A stretch of DNA of 64,000 nucleotides from Nocardia inohanensis NBRC 100128 (GCF_001612945.1 NZ_BDBK01000007.1:186001-250000); one strand, 5' to 3'. Counted from the stretch's first letter, positions 52,552 to 63,749 are shown. Notes: generated by a model not told the origin, from the letters alone. Program-made: numbers and translations.

Positions 52552-53496
52552 CTAGGCGCGCGATGCGCCCTCGCCGGCGAGGGCGAAGAGGCCGTCCGGG
52601 GTTTGTTCGATGAGGCCGTCGACGAGGAGCGAGTCCAGGGCGCGGTCACGCTGGCCCGGATCCCGAGTCCAGGCCAGATCCAGGCGGACTCGCTCGACGG
52701 GGCCGGTTGCGTCACGCAGGACATCCAGCAGCCGACCGCGAGCCTGCCGGTCGGTGCCCTCGTATTTCTGGACGCGGCGCACCACCTCGGAGACCGGGCG
52801 GCCCGCGGAAACCCAAGCGCACGACGGCAACGGGCAGCGCGAGCAGTCCGGGGTGCGAGCCGTGCAGACCGTCGCGCCCAATTCCATGAGGGCGGCGGAG
52901 AAGACGGCGGCACGATCCACCTTGGCGGGCAGCAGCGCCTCGGTTTCGGCGAGGTCGCGGGTGGCTGGATTGCCCGCTTCGGCACGGCCGTGCACGGCGC
53001 GCGCGACGACGCGGCGAACATTGGTATCCACCACCGGAACTCGCTGACCATAGGCGAAACAGGCGACGGCGCGGGCAGTGTACGCGCCGATCCCGGGCAG
53101 GCTCAGCAGCACATCCACGTCGGCAGGCACCTCGTCGCCGTGGTCGCGAGCCAGGACCTGTGCGCACTCGTGCAGGCGCAGCGCGCGGCGCGGATAGCCC
53201 AGTTTGCCCCAGGCCCGCAGCACCTCACCCTGCGATTCGGCGGCCATGGCCGAAGGCACCGGCCAGCGCGCCACCCATTCGCGCCAAATCGGTTCCACCC
53301 GGACCACGGGGGTCTGCTGGAGCATGATCTCGCTCATCAGGATCTGCCACGCGGTCACCTCGGGCCGCCGCCAGGGCAGGTCACGCGCGGTATCGCGATA
53401 CCAGTCGATGAGCACGTCGCTGTCCACGAAAGACCTTCCTGCCGACACTCGGAACCCGGGATTTCCCCACGTCCCCACGCCAGCGATGGTATCCAT
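52552..53496 (-). CDS. mutY: A/G-specific adenine glycosylase MutY
   Basis: A 314-residue base-excision repair glycosylase that removes adenine opposite 8-oxoG. EIMLQQTPV holds the catalytic Glu; the HhH motif is LPGIGAYTARAVACFAYGQR, followed by VVDTNVRRV (catalytic Asp). The [4Fe-4S] loop is C-x6-C-x2-C-x4-C (VCTARTPDCSRCPLPSC), the spacing also seen in M. tuberculosis MutY. The ATG at 53496 follows GGGGGAG. As in M. tuberculosis, it faces canB. Confidence 0.93.
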   Translation of the reverse strand: MDTIAGVGTWGNPGFRVSAGRSFVDSDVLIDWYRDTARDLPWRRPEVTAWQILMSEIMLQQTPVVRVEPIWREWVARWPVPSAMAAESQGEVLRAWGKLGYPRRALRLHECAQVLARDHGDEVPADVDVLLSLPGIGAYTARAVACFAYGQRVPVVDTNVRRVVARAVHGRAEAGNPATRDLAETEALLPAKVDRAAVFSAALMELGATVCTARTPDCSRCPLPSCAWVSAGRPVSEVVRRVQKYEGTDRQARGRLLDVLRDATGPVERVRLDLAWTRDPGQRDRALDSLLVDGLIEQTPDGLFALAGEGASRA

Positions 53497-53733
53497 GACT
53501 CCCCCGCCTCTCCGCAACTTCAGCGCCCACCTCGGGTGCCGTCGCACGTTAGCAACGCGTGCCGACGGTCGGGTGCGGACTGCTACTTCGGCCGTCCCCG
53601 GCGAGTTACCCTCGACTCACGAAATCAGTGGTCACCTTCTCACCGCAGGTCGAGCAACCCGGACAGCCCAACTTTGCCGGGCCGTAACTTCGCGGACTCG
53701 CCGGTAACCGACGACATATGGAAAATGGGACAC

Positions 53734-54357
53734 ATGCCGCATTCCAACCCGATCAGCGCCTGGAAATCCCTGCGTGAAGGGAACGAGCGCTTCGTCAACG
53801 GCGCGTTGCAGCACCCTAGCCAGGGGGCCGCCGACCGCGCCAAGCTCGTTTCCGGACAGCAACCGCAGGCCATTCTGTTCGGCTGCGGCGACTCGCGCGT
53901 GGCCGCCGAGATCATCTTCGATCAGGGCCTCGGCGACATGTTCGTGGTGCGCACCGCCGGGCACGTGGTGGACAGCTCCGTGCTGGGGTCCATCGAGTAC
54001 GGCGTGCAGGTGCTGAACGTGCCGCTCATCGTGGTACTCGGCCACGACAGCTGCGGGGCCGTGCGCGCCACCATCGACGCGCTCGATCACGGCAATGTGC
54101 CCGGCGGGTTCATCCGCAGCGTGGTCGAACGCGTGATGCCGTCCATCCTGATCGGCCGCCGCGAGGGCCTGACCTCGGTCGACGAGCTCGAAGCCCGCCA
54201 TGTGGAGGAGACCGCCCGGCTGCTCATGCAGCGGTCGATGATCATCTCGCAGCGGGTGGCGACCGGCGAATGCGCCATCGCCTGTGTCACCTACAACCTG
54301 GGCGAAGGCCAGATCAAGCTGCACCGCGTGATCGGCAATATCGGCGAAGTGGTCTGA
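53734..54357 (+). CDS. canB: Beta-carbonic anhydrase
   Basis: A 207-residue beta-class carbonic anhydrase (CO2 + water to bicarbonate). Zinc ligands: Cys51 with Asp53/Arg55 dyad in GCGDSRV, His104 and Cys107 in LGHDSCGAV. FDQGLGDMFVVRTAGHVV is a family block. ATG 53734 matches the M. tuberculosis CanB start; 53725 would add three residues. Diverges from mutY. A terminator follows. Confidence 0.95.
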   Translation: MPHSNPISAWKSLREGNERFVNGALQHPSQGAADRAKLVSGQQPQAILFGCGDSRVAAEIIFDQGLGDMFVVRTAGHVVDSSVLGSIEYGVQVLNVPLIVVLGHDSCGAVRATIDALDHGNVPGGFIRSVVERVMPSILIGRREGLTSVDELEARHVEETARLLMQRSMIISQRVATGECAIACVTYNLGEGQIKLHRVIGNIGEVV

Positions 54358-54385
54358 CACCCGCCGAAACGGATGTTCCATGCCG

Positions 54386-54409
54386 GGGGCGGGCGGATTC
54401 GCCCGCCCC
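54386..54409. terminator. Terminator after canB
   Basis: GGGGCGGGCG pairs exactly with CGCCCGCCCC, loop GATT. Short and very GC-rich. Confidence 0.8.
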
Positions 54410-54616
54410 TCGCATCATCACCGGGCAATCCGCGTACCCGCGGGCGAGAGCGCCCGAGACGGCCGATTTCCGCCCCGCCACAAGGTCTTTCGCACCGCCC
54501 GACCCACCACAGTGCCCGGTGGGCGCGGAAATGTACCTGTCGCGTAGGGCCTTTCACCTCCGACACGCCGAGACCCTGCCGGGGATGCGTCCGACGGTGC
54601 CCTTACCGTTGTCAGC

Positions 54617-55282
54617 GTGCTGGAACCGAATGGACCGCTGCCGCCGGAAATCTACTGGCGTCGTCGCGCACTCGCGATCGGCGCGTTGGTGGTCGCCCTC
54701 GCGATAGTGATCTGGGTGGCCTTCGCACTGCTGCGCGGCGGCGGTGGCGACGAGAAGAAGGCCGACGGCAAGGCCACCACCTCCGCGAGCGCGACCGGCA
54801 AGCCCACCGGAACCTCCTCCGGCGCATCGGAGTCGAGCGCGCCCAAGCCCAGCGCCGGCGGCGCCGCCGGCGCCGCGCCCGCGGCCTCCGGACAGTGCCC
54901 GGACCAGTCCCTGGCCGTGAAGGTGAACGTCGGGCAGCCCACCTACAAGACCGGTGAGCAGCCGGTGTTCGGCATCGTCATCACCAATATCTCCAGCTCC
55001 GCCTGCGAACGCGATATGGGTTCGGGGTTGCAGCTGGTCTCGGTGCAGTCGCTCGACGGGCAGCGCAAGCTGTGGTCTTCCACCGACTGCTACCCGGACG
55101 GCACCCCCGACATCCGCACGCTCAACCCCGGCCAGCAGGCCGCCTTCACCGTCACCTGGTCCGGCGCCACCTCGGCGCCCGGCTGCGCGGGCGAGCGGGT
55201 CGCCGTCGCACCGGGCCCGTACACCGTTGTGGCCCAACTGGGTTCGGTGCGCAGCTCGCCGGAACCGTTCAATATCGCCTGA
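54617..55282 (+). CDS. Membrane-anchored hypothetical protein (Rv3587c-like)
   Basis: A 221-residue protein: cytoplasmic start, one membrane segment (ALAIGALVVALAIVIWVAFALL, about 15-36), a Gly/Ser/Thr/Ala/Pro linker (about 40-95), then a beta-rich extracytoplasmic domain (CPDQSLAVKVNVGQPTYKTGE, two Cys pairs likely forming disulfides). GTG start. Same place as the uncharacterised M. tuberculosis Rv3587c between canB and disA. Immunoglobulin-like or DUF4232-like fold is possible; role unknown. Confidence 0.8.
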   Translation: MLEPNGPLPPEIYWRRRALAIGALVVALAIVIWVAFALLRGGGGDEKKADGKATTSASATGKPTGTSSGASESSAPKPSAGGAAGAAPAASGQCPDQSLAVKVNVGQPTYKTGEQPVFGIVITNISSSACERDMGSGLQLVSVQSLDGQRKLWSSTDCYPDGTPDIRTLNPGQQAAFTVTWSGATSAPGCAGERVAVAPGPYTVVAQLGSVRSSPEPFNIA

Positions 55283-55303
55283 TCCCACTTGATTCGGCAC
55301 ATC

Positions 55304-55336
55304 CGGGCCGGGCATCCACGATGGGTGCCCGGCCCG
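55304..55336. terminator. Bidirectional terminator, before disA stop
   Basis: CGGGCCGGGCA pairs exactly with TGCCCGGCCCG; between convergent 54617 gene and disA. Confidence 0.8.
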
Positions 55337-55383
55337 CTCCGTCGCACGAGCCGGCTTTCGTCATGCCCGGGACTCGCGCCGGA

Positions 55384-56526
55384 TCACGGGTAGCGGTGCT
55401 CACCCAGGCGGACCAGGCCTTCGCGAATGCGGCGCGCCAGTGCGGAGTTCATGCCCTCCACCGCCTCCAGGTCGGCCGGAGTGGCCTCCAGGAGCGCGCG
55501 TAACGTGCCGAAGACGCTCACCAAGGGTTCGACCCTGCGGAAGGGCACCCGCGGGATCTGGGCGAGCAGGCGGTAGCCGCGCGGACCGACCGCGGTCGCC
55601 ACGGCCTCCGGGGTGGCCGGATAGCCAAGCGGCGGAGCCAGATTCGCCAACTCGACCAGATCGCTGTCGGTGAGCCGGTCCAGCCGCGCCAGCGCTCGAT
55701 CCACCTGCGCCTCCCCCGCCGCCTCGGCGACCAGATAGTCGCGCACCAGCAGCCGGCGCAGGTTCTCGGTATCGGCGACCAGTTCGGTGAGTTGCAGCGC
55801 CGGCTGGCGGCCGTCCACGCCCAGCTCCAGCACGTCCTGTTCGATCTCGCCCGCGGTCCGGCGCATGAGCTCCAGGCAGTGCACCACGGTCAGCACATCG
55901 CGCAGGGTGGCGAAGTCCTCCAGCTCCAGCGCGGAGAGGCGGCGGGTCAGTTCGTCGAGGCGGAAGCGGTAGCGCTGCAATGTCGCCATGGCCTGATTGG
56001 CGCGCGACAGGATGGTCGCCGAATCCTGCACCAGATGCCGGCCGCCCTGCATGTACACGGTCACCAGGCCGGTGGAGCCGCTCACCGACACCACCGGATA
56101 TCCGGTTTGCAGCGCGGTGCGTTCGGCGGCTTTGTGCCGGGTCCCGGATTCCACCGTCGGCAATGCCGGATCCGGCACCAAATGCACATTCGCGCGCACG
56201 ATCCGCATACCGTCGGTGGAAAGCACCACCGCACCATCCATTTTCGATAATTCGCGCAAGCGGGTGGGCGCGAATTCGGCATCCAATTCGAATCCGCCGT
56301 CGCAGATTCGCTCCACCCGATCGTCGTATCCGAGCACCACCAAACCACCGGTGCCGGCCCGCAGAATTCGATCGATTCCATCGCGCAATTGCGTGCCCGG
56401 CACCAGGCGGGCGATCACATCCCGGACCGCCTCGGCCGAATTGTCCTGCGCTTCAGCCGAATCACTCGCGCCCGCGAGCAAGGGCACGGAACGACCGAGC
56501 AGCCCGTTCATCCAGCGCCCCGCCAT
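55384..56526 (-). CDS. disA: DNA integrity scanning diadenylate cyclase DisA
   Basis: A 380-residue diadenylate cyclase that makes c-di-AMP and scans DNA. N-terminal DAC domain: [11 protein letters not shown] has the catalytic DGA motif; the second motif reads [12 protein letters not shown], with RHK where the family has RHR. Linker helices follow, and the C-terminal HhH pair ends [18 protein letters not shown] 56526 follows GGAGAT at good spacing; TTG 56547 and GTG 56529 are alternatives. About 25 residues longer at the N-terminus than the M. tuberculosis protein. It follows radA by 57 bases. Confidence 0.93.
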   Translation of the reverse strand: MAGRWMNGLLGRSVPLLAGASDSAEAQDNSAEAVRDVIARLVPGTQLRDGIDRILRAGTGGLVVLGYDDRVERICDGGFELDAEFAPTRLRELSKMDGAVVLSTDGMRIVRANVHLVPDPALPTVESGTRHKAAERTALQTGYPVVSVSGSTGLVTVYMQGGRHLVQDSATILSRANQAMATLQRYRFRLDELTRRLSALELEDFATLRDVLTVVHCLELMRRTAGEIEQDVLELGVDGRQPALQLTELVADTENLRRLLVRDYLVAEAAGEAQVDRALARLDRLTDSDLVELANLAPPLGYPATPEAVATAVGPRGYRLLAQIPRVPFRRVEPLVSVFGTLRALLEATPADLEAVEGMNSALARRIREGLVRLGEHRYP

Positions 56527-56583
56527 CACCCGATCTCCATCCGGCAATCCCCCGCCTCGGTCCTCATCGGGGCAGTGCCCCGC

Positions 56584-57984
56584 TCATTCGGCCAGCTCCT
56601 CGCGTGGCCGCTCCCGCCGCCGTCCCCGCAGCCCGGTGATGGCCAGCGCCGCACCGAGATCCGCGACCTCCCGCAGCGTCATGCTACGACCGGTACGTTC
56701 CACGCCCGGCGGCACCAGCGCCTCGGTGAAGCCCAGCCGTTCGGCCTCGGCCAGCCGCCGCGACAGGCCGGTCACCTGCCGCACCTCGCCCGCCAGCCCG
56801 ACCTCACCCAGCACCACCATCCCGCTGGGCAGCGCGCGATCCATCCCGGCGCTCGCGATGGCAAGCGCGACAGCCAGATCCGCCGCCGGTTCCACCAGCC
56901 GCATACCGCCGACGGTGGCCGCGTACACGTCCTGCTTGCCCACGTAGACCCCGCCGCGGCTCTGGAGTACGGCCAGCACCATCGAAACCCGGTTGTAGTC
57001 CAGGCCGCTCACCGCACGGCGCGGGGCGGGCGCCTGGGTGTCCACGGTCAGCCCCTGCACCTCGCCGAGCATGGGGCGTTTGCCGTCCATGGCGACGGTG
57101 ACCGCGGTGCCCGGCACGGCCGCGCCCCGATGGTGCAGGAACAGGCCCGACGGATCGTCCACGCAGTGGATGCCGGCCTCGCGCATCTCGAAACAGCCGA
57201 CCTCGTCGGTGCTTCCGAAACGGTTCTTGATGCCGCGCACCATGCGCAGCGAGGAGTGCTTGTCGCCCTCGAACTGCAACACCACGTCCACCAGATGCTC
57301 CAGCGTGCGCGGGCCGGCCACCGCGCCGTCCTTGGTGACGTGCCCGACCAGCAGCACCGCGATCCCGCTCGCCTTGGCCAGCGAGGTGAGCGCCGCCGTC
57401 ACCGAGCGCACCTGGGTGACACCGCCGATCACTCCGTCCGCGTCGGCGGCCAGCATGGTCTGCACCGAGTCCACCACCAGCAGTGTGGGTTTCACCTGCT
57501 CCACGTGGCCCAGAATGGTCCCCAGATCGGATTCCGCGGCCAGGTACACCTTTTCGTGCACCGCGCCCGTCCGGTCGGCCCGCAGCCGCACCTGCCCCGC
57601 CGATTCCTCCGCGGTCACGTACAGCGCGATCTCGTCGCGCACCCGCGCCCACCGATGCGCCACCTCGAGCAGCAGCGTCGACTTGCCCACCCCCGGCTCG
57701 CCCGAGAGCAGCACCACCGACCCGGGAATGATCCCCCCGCCCAGCACCCGGTCCAGCTCCGAAACCCCGGTCGAGCGCGCGAACGTCTTGTTCGCGTCGA
57801 TCCCGGTGATCGGCACCGCGGCCGTGCTCGGCAACATGGCGCGCCGCCCCACGGCCACCGCCGCCGACGACGAAGCCACCTCCTCGATGGTCCCCCAGCC
57901 CCCGCAATCCGGGCACCGCCCCACCCATTTGGCAACCTCGTGCTGGCAGCCCGAACAGCGATACAGCGATTTCACCTTGGCCAC
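56584..57984 (-). CDS. radA: DNA repair protein RadA
   Basis: A 466-residue branch-migration helicase. N-terminal zinc finger CSGC-x10-CPDC (Cys10, 13, 24, 27). Walker A: GEPGVGKST. KNRFG motif: GIKNRFGSTDE. The C-terminal Lon-like domain has MVVLGEVGLAGEVRQV. GTG start. It is followed by disA in the order common to actinobacteria and Bacillus; RadA and DisA cooperate at recombination intermediates. Confidence 0.95.
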   Translation of the reverse strand: MAKVKSLYRCSGCQHEVAKWVGRCPDCGGWGTIEEVASSSAAVAVGRRAMLPSTAAVPITGIDANKTFARSTGVSELDRVLGGGIIPGSVVLLSGEPGVGKSTLLLEVAHRWARVRDEIALYVTAEESAGQVRLRADRTGAVHEKVYLAAESDLGTILGHVEQVKPTLLVVDSVQTMLAADADGVIGGVTQVRSVTAALTSLAKASGIAVLLVGHVTKDGAVAGPRTLEHLVDVVLQFEGDKHSSLRMVRGIKNRFGSTDEVGCFEMREAGIHCVDDPSGLFLHHRGAAVPGTAVTVAMDGKRPMLGEVQGLTVDTQAPAPRRAVSGLDYNRVSMVLAVLQSRGGVYVGKQDVYAATVGGMRLVEPAADLAVALAIASAGMDRALPSGMVVLGEVGLAGEVRQVTGLSRRLAEAERLGFTEALVPPGVERTGRSMTLREVADLGAALAITGLRGRRRERPREELAE

Positions 57985-58200
57985 GCGCGCAGCCTAGTCA
58001 GCTCCCCCGACAGGTCCCGGCACCCCGGCCGCGAATCCCGCCGCGCCACCCCCGCTCCGGTCGGCCCCTACGCGAATCCCCCTGCGCCACAGCCCGGCTA
58101 CCGACGACATCACCCGCCATGCCGCAGGTCGGCGCGCCGCGAACGCGCCGGGTCCGTGCTCCCTGTGCGAGAGACCGGTAAATACGCACGGCCGGTCCGC

Positions 58201-58265
58201 CGGATACGCGAAGCGCCACCGGATACGCGAAGCGCCACCGGATACGCGAAGCGCCACCGGATACG
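58201..58265. repeat. 19-bp tandem repeat, 3.4 copies
   Basis: The unit CGGATACGCGAAGCGCCAC occurs three times exactly (58201-58219, 58220-58238, 58239-58257), then its first 8 bases again. Unit length is not a multiple of three; the array is intergenic behind lpqE and abuts its terminator. Confidence 0.95.
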
Positions 58266-58302
58266 ACCGCGCCCCGCTTCGTTTCGAAGCGGGGCGCGGT
58301 CG
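58264..58302 (-). terminator. Strong terminator after lpqE
   Basis: An 18-base perfect stem, CGACCGCGCCCCGCTTCG with its exact complement, loop TTT. It lies 19 bases past the lpqE stop. Confidence 0.85.
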
Positions 58303-58321
58303 AAGCTGATCAGCGGGTGGC

Positions 58322-59002
58322 TCAGTGGCCGCCCTTCTTCTCGCCTTCGGCGGAGGCGGGCTCGGGGCGCGGGTGGTCCGGGCCGGCGTCGACCGGGACG
58401 TTGACGACGACGGTGCCGGCGTCCTTGAAGTTGAAGGTGACCGGGTAGGTCAGGCCGGGGGTGACGTCCTTGGTCAGGCCGGTGACCTCGATCAGAACGG
58501 GCTTGGCCTCCGGGTCGGCGGTCTTCTCCGCGGCCGGGGCGGCCGGCGCGGTGGTGGTGGCGCCGTGCGAATCGTGGCCGGCCTCGGCGCCGTGCTCGTC
58601 CTTCTTGGCGGCGGTGGCCTCGGACTTGTCGGCGACGACGGTGGCCTGCGGCTTGATCTCGACCTTGCTGCCGATCTTGGCCGGGCCCAGGTCGGTCGTG
58701 ATGCTGACCAGTTCGTCGGTCTTGTACTCGCTCATGTTGATGGCACTGAAGGCGAGCACCGCCTTGCCACCCTTGGCGTTGTTGTACTCCTCGGTCTTCG
58801 GCAGCAGGAAGCGCACGTCGCGCAGCGACACATTGCCGACGTTCGCGGCGTTGCCGTTGACCGCCGCGACCTGGCTCGCGGTCTGCGAGATCTGACCGGC
58901 ACCGCAACCCGACAGCGCGAGCACCGCACCCGCGGCGAGTGCGGCAACGGTCACGGCACGCCGCCGCTTCTTCGACGCAGTGGTGGCTTTCAGGGCAGTC
59001 AC
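58322..59002 (-). CDS. lpqE: Lipoprotein LpqE
   Basis: A 226-residue lipoprotein: signal with basic KKRRR, hydrophobic stretch and lipobox LSGC. Beta-rich mature domain (VSLRDVRFLLPKTEEYNNAKGG, VLAFSAINMSEYKTDELVSI). A His/Glu/Asp-rich insert, DEHGAEAGHDSHGA, lies near 130 and could bind metal. GTG 59002 has GGAGG at ideal spacing; ATG 59014 would include it. Synteny (between radA and carD) matches M. tuberculosis lpqE. Function in the envelope unknown. Confidence 0.85.
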   Translation of the reverse strand: MTALKATTASKKRRRAVTVAALAAGAVLALSGCGAGQISQTASQVAAVNGNAANVGNVSLRDVRFLLPKTEEYNNAKGGKAVLAFSAINMSEYKTDELVSITTDLGPAKIGSKVEIKPQATVVADKSEATAAKKDEHGAEAGHDSHGATTTAPAAPAAEKTADPEAKPVLIEVTGLTKDVTPGLTYPVTFNFKDAGTVVVNVPVDAGPDHPRPEPASAEGEKKGGH

Positions 59003-59895
<893 letters not shown>

Positions 59896-59897
59896 CC

Positions 59898-60641
59898 GTG
59901 AACAGATCAGACGACGACGGCCGCGTCGTCGCGCTGGTTCCTGCCGCCGGCATGGGTGTTCGCCTCGGTGAAAACAAACCGAAGGCGTTCGTCCACGTCG
60001 GCGGCAGTCCCATGCTCACCCTGGCCGTACAGGGCTTGATCGACTCCGGGTCCGTCGACGAGGTTGTGGTTATGGTGCCCGCCGAACTCGTCACCGAGAC
60101 CCGGGCCCTGCTGCCCGGCGGCGAGACCCCCGTGCACGTGGTGCCGGGTGGCGCCGAGCGCACCGACTCGGTGCGGGCCGGCCTCGCCGCCGCGCCCGAC
60201 GCCTCCTATGTTCTCGTTCACGACGCCGCCCGGGCCCTGACTCCCCCGGCGCTGATCGCGCGCGTGGTCGCGGAATTGCGCGCGGGTGCGCAGGCCGTGG
60301 TGCCGGGGCTGCCTGTTTCGGACACCATCAAATCCGTGGATGCCGCGGGTGCGGTGACCGGCACGCCCGATCGCGCCGCGCTGCGCGCCGTGCAGACTCC
60401 ACAGGGCTTCGAGGCCGCGCTGCTGCGCGCCGCCTATGCCACCGACACCCGGGCGACCGATGACGCGGGCCTGGTCGAACTGCTGGGCGCTATCGTGCGC
60501 ACCGTGCCCGGAGACCCCCTCGCTTTCAAGATCACGACGCCGCTCGATCTGGTCTTGGCCAATACGCTTGCCGCCCAGCGTGATACCGCCGACACCGTCA
60601 GTGCCCTGAACACGACACGCCAGGCGGTGACTGCACCGTGA
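59898..60641 (+). CDS. ispD: 2-C-methyl-D-erythritol 4-phosphate cytidylyltransferase
   Basis: A 247-residue nucleotidyltransferase of the MEP isoprenoid pathway (MEP + CTP to CDP-ME). The CTP loop is [23 protein letters not shown] (residues 14-36); [15 protein letters not shown] and [12 protein letters not shown] follow. GTG start; stop overlaps ispF (GTGA). Confidence 0.95.
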   Translation: MNRSDDDGRVVALVPAAGMGVRLGENKPKAFVHVGGSPMLTLAVQGLIDSGSVDEVVVMVPAELVTETRALLPGGETPVHVVPGGAERTDSVRAGLAAAPDASYVLVHDAARALTPPALIARVVAELRAGAQAVVPGLPVSDTIKSVDAAGAVTGTPDRAALRAVQTPQGFEAALLRAAYATDTRATDDAGLVELLGAIVRTVPGDPLAFKITTPLDLVLANTLAAQRDTADTVSALNTTRQAVTAP

Positions 60642-61123
60642 TCGATCCCGCCTCGATGCGCGTGGGCATCGGCAGCGATGTGCATCCCATCCAGCCCGGC
60701 CGCCCCTGCTGGATGGCCGGTCTGCTCTTCGACGGCGACAGCGGCTGCGAAGGCCACTCCGACGGCGATGTCGCCGCCCACGCGCTCTGCGACGCCCTGC
60801 TCTCCGCCGCCGGTCTCGGCGATGTCGGCGCGGTGTTCGGCACCGGAAAGCCGGAGTGGGAAGGCGTCTCCGGCGCGGCCATGCTGAAGGAAGTCCGGCG
60901 GCTGCTGGACGAGGCCGGCTTCGCGATTGTCAATGCGGCTGTACAAGTAATCGGCAATCGCCCCAAGATCGGCCCGCGCCGCGCCGAAGCGCAACAGGTG
61001 CTGGGCGAGATCCTGGGCGCACCCGTGTCGGTCTCCGGCACCACCACCGACGGCCTGGGACTCACCGGCCGCGGGGAGGGCATCGCCTCGGTGGCGACCG
61101 CCCTGCTCTGTTGTCGGTCCTGA
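60638..61123 (+). CDS. ispF: 2-C-methyl-D-erythritol 2,4-cyclodiphosphate synthase
   Basis: A 161-residue MEP-pathway enzyme (CDP-ME 2-phosphate to MEcPP). The metal ligands DVH near residue 14 (GSDVHPI), then [21 protein letters not shown] with the conserved His. The C-terminal [17 protein letters not shown] is typical. GTG start overlapping the ispD stop. Confidence 0.95.
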   Translation: MIDPASMRVGIGSDVHPIQPGRPCWMAGLLFDGDSGCEGHSDGDVAAHALCDALLSAAGLGDVGAVFGTGKPEWEGVSGAAMLKEVRRLLDEAGFAIVNAAVQVIGNRPKIGPRRAEAQQVLGEILGAPVSVSGTTTDGLGLTGRGEGIASVATALLCCRS

Positions 61124-61230
61124 TACGCCCTCGGTTCCGAAACCGATTCGAGTAAAGACCTGGTCGCGGCCGACCTCGAAGCCGTATCCGCCCGTAATCC
61201 GCCATATCTCAACAGCTAGGATGCTCTGTC

Positions 61231-62625
61231 GTGACTCTGCGCCTTTTCGACACCGAGACAAGGACCATGCGTGACTTCACGCCCCTGGTCCCCGGTCATG
61301 CCTCGGTGTACCTGTGCGGCGCGACCGTCCAGGGGGAACCGCATATCGGCCATGTGCGCAGCGGCGTCGCATTCGACGTGCTGCGACGTTGGCTGGCCGC
61401 CAACGGATTCGATGTCGCCTTCATTCGCAATGTCACCGATATCGACGACAAGATTCTGAACAAGGCCGCCGAACACGGCCGCCCGTGGTGGGAATGGGCC
61501 GCCACCCACGAACGCGCCTTCGATCGCGCGTACCAGGCCCTGGGTGTGCTGCCGCCGTCCGCCGAACCGCGCGCCACCGGGCACATCACCCAGATGGTGG
61601 GGATGATGGAGCGGCTGATCGAGCGCGGCCACGCCTATCCCTCCGACGGGAATGTCTATTTCGATGTGCTGAGTTTCCCGGATTACGGGAAATTGTCCGG
61701 GCACAAACTCGACGATGTGCACCAGGGTGAGAGCGCCGGGACCGGTAAGAAGGATCCGCGCGATTTCACCCTGTGGAAGGCCGCCAAGCCCGGTGAGCCG
61801 AGCTGGCCGTCGCCGTGGGGTCCCGGGCGGCCGGGCTGGCATCTGGAGTGCTCGGCCATGGCCGAGTTCTATCTCGGGCCGGAGTTCGACATCCATTGCG
61901 GCGGTATGGATTTGATCTTCCCGCATCATGAGAACGAGATCGCGCAGTCGCAGGCGGCCGGGGACGGGTTCGCCCGGTACTGGCTGCACAACGGCTGGGT
62001 GACCATGAGCGGCGAGAAGATGTCCAAATCGCTGGGCAATGTGCTCTCCATTCCCAATGTGCTGCAACGGGTCCGGGCCGTGGAGCTGCGCTACTACCTG
62101 GGCAGCGCGCACTACCGGTCCATGCTGGAGTACTCGGACAAGGCGCTCGCCGAAGCCGCGACCGCGTATCAGCGGATCGAGGCGTTCATCGAGCGGGTGC
62201 GCGACCGGGCCGGTGAGATTCCGGTCGGGACCTGGACCGACGCGTTCGCCGAAGCCTTGGACGAGGACCTCGGGGTGCCGAAGGCGCTCGCCGAGATCCA
62301 CCACGTGGTGCACGAGGGCAACAAGGCCATCGAAGCCGGGGATCTCGAGGCCGCGCGCGGTCTCGCGGGTCAGGTGCGCGCCATGCTCGGCATCCTCGGC
62401 GTCGACCCGCTCGACGCGCACTGGTTCGCCCCCGCCGACAACTCCTCGGCGATCGCCGCCCTGGATGTGCTCATCGGCGCCGAACTCGAGCGCCGCCAGC
62501 AGGCTCGCGCCGACAAGGACTGGGCCACGGCCGACCAGGTACGCGACCGGCTCAAGGCGGCCGGCGTGGAGGTCACCGACACTGCGCAAGGCGCGGAGTG
62601 GACGTTGACGAAAGACAACAAGTGA
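61231..62625 (+). CDS. cysS: Cysteinyl-tRNA synthetase
   Basis: A 464-residue class Ia synthetase. CGATVQ holds a zinc-ligand Cys near the N-terminus; [13 protein letters not shown] is the HIGH motif. [10 protein letters not shown] and [17 protein letters not shown] carry other zinc/cysteine-site residues; KMSKSLGNV is the KMSKS loop. GTG start. Part of the ispD-ispF-cysS-rlmB block, as in M. tuberculosis. Confidence 0.96.
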   Translation: MTLRLFDTETRTMRDFTPLVPGHASVYLCGATVQGEPHIGHVRSGVAFDVLRRWLAANGFDVAFIRNVTDIDDKILNKAAEHGRPWWEWAATHERAFDRAYQALGVLPPSAEPRATGHITQMVGMMERLIERGHAYPSDGNVYFDVLSFPDYGKLSGHKLDDVHQGESAGTGKKDPRDFTLWKAAKPGEPSWPSPWGPGRPGWHLECSAMAEFYLGPEFDIHCGGMDLIFPHHENEIAQSQAAGDGFARYWLHNGWVTMSGEKMSKSLGNVLSIPNVLQRVRAVELRYYLGSAHYRSMLEYSDKALAEAATAYQRIEAFIERVRDRAGEIPVGTWTDAFAEALDEDLGVPKALAEIHHVVHEGNKAIEAGDLEAARGLAGQVRAMLGILGVDPLDAHWFAPADNSSAIAALDVLIGAELERRQQARADKDWATADQVRDRLKAAGVEVTDTAQGAEWTLTKDNK

Positions 62626-62765
62626 ACTTCCGCTTCGGCGGAGTGACAGAGGGCGCAGCCGTTCGCTGCGCCGACCGGATGCAGGTTTCCCGCAGGATCG
62701 ACCGAGCGCGGGTACTCCCGTGACCGGCGAGTGCGGGTTTCCCGCGTGATACGGAAGGCGAAGTG

Positions 62766-63749
62766 ATGGCAGGGAATTCGGCACGGCGTGGCGCGGTGCG
62801 TAAGTCGGGCACCAAGAAGGGTCAGGTCGTCGGGTCCGGCGGCAAGCGCCGCCGCGGACTCGAGGGCAAGGGCGCGACGCCGGCGGCGGTCGATCGGCCG
62901 TACCACGCGGCCGCCAAGAAGGCCAAGGCCAAGGCGAAGGCCGAGAACGCCGCCGCGACCTCCCGTTCCCGCAATGCGAGCCGGCCGCTGGCGGGGCGCA
63001 AGGACAGTGACGGGCCGGAGCTGGTGCTCGGGCGCAATCCCGTCGTCGAATGCCTGCGCGCCGGGGTGCCCGCGACCGCGCTGTACGTCGCGGTGGGCAC
63101 CGAGAACGACGACCGGCTCAGCGAAGCGGTGAAGATCGCGGCCGAGACCGGGATCTCGATCCTGGAGGTGCCGCGCACCGACCTGGACAAGATGAGCCAC
63201 AACGGCCTGCACCAGGGGCTCGGGCTCCAGGTGCCGCCGTACCGGTACGCGCATCCGGACGATCTGGTGGATCGGGTCAAGCAGAGCGCGGAGCCGGCGC
63301 TGCTGGTCGCCATGGACAACATCACCGACCCGCGCAATCTGGGCGCGGTGATTCGTTCGGTGGCGGCGTTCGGCGGTCAGGGCGTGGTGATTCCGCAGCG
63401 GCGCAGTGCCAGCGTGACCGCGGTGGCGTGGCGGACCAGTGCGGGCGCGGCGGCGCGGCTGCCGGTGGCGCGGGCCACCAATCTGACTCGTACGCTGAAG
63501 GATTGGGCGAGCCAGGGGTACCAGATCGTGGGCCTGGACGCGGGCGGCGACACCACCCTCGACGAATTCGACGGCAGCGCACCGACGGTCATCGTGGTCG
63601 GATCCGAGGGCAAGGGGTTGTCGCGGCTGGTGCGCGAGAACTGCGACTCGATCCTGAGCATTCCGATGGCGGGGCCGGTGGAGTCGCTGAACGCGTCGGT
63701 GGCGGCGGGCGTGGTGCTCGCGGAAGTGGCTCGGCAGCGGCGCAACTGA
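62766..63749 (+). CDS. rlmB: 23S rRNA (guanosine-2'-O-)-methyltransferase RlmB (SpoU/TrmH)
   Basis: A 327-residue SPOUT methyltransferase. The first 80 residues are Lys/Arg/Ala-rich RNA-binding tail. [18 protein letters not shown] is the N-terminal substrate-binding domain. SPOUT motifs: [38 protein letters not shown] and [23 protein letters not shown] (trefoil knot). ATG 62766 is chosen; GTG 62763 is equally open. Precedes the DUF4190 gene. Confidence 0.93.
   Translation: MAGNSARRGAVRKSGTKKGQVVGSGGKRRRGLEGKGATPAAVDRPYHAAAKKAKAKAKAENAAATSRSRNASRPLAGRKDSDGPELVLGRNPVVECLRAGVPATALYVAVGTENDDRLSEAVKIAAETGISILEVPRTDLDKMSHNGLHQGLGLQVPPYRYAHPDDLVDRVKQSAEPALLVAMDNITDPRNLGAVIRSVAAFGGQGVVIPQRRSASVTAVAWRTSAGAAARLPVARATNLTRTLKDWASQGYQIVGLDAGGDTTLDEFDGSAPTVIVVGSEGKGLSRLVRENCDSILSIPMAGPVESLNASVAAGVVLAEVARQRRN

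Larger units (their letters stand above)
57985..58321. other. Gap between lpqE and radA
   Basis: 337 bases without a gene. It holds a 19-base tandem repeat (58201-58265) and the strong lpqE terminator (58264-58302). The rest (57985-58200) shows no convincing ORF or promoter by eye. Confidence 0.7.

Noticed and set aside
52552..53496. Non-canonical C-x4-C spacing in the MutY iron-sulfur loop as a defect
   Set aside because: As I recall, the M. tuberculosis protein has the same spacing, so it is normal for the group.
52540..53733. Extension upstream of canB through mutY antisense
   Set aside because: Only the part from 53734 matches beta-carbonic anhydrase; the rest is mutY antisense.
58201..58265. 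CRISPR array
   Set aside because: The units are directly adjacent with no spacers; it is a plain tandem repeat.
62626..62765. Terminator between cysS and rlmB
   Set aside because: Only a weak 5-base stem (TCCGC-TTCG-GCGGA) is present; not enough to call.
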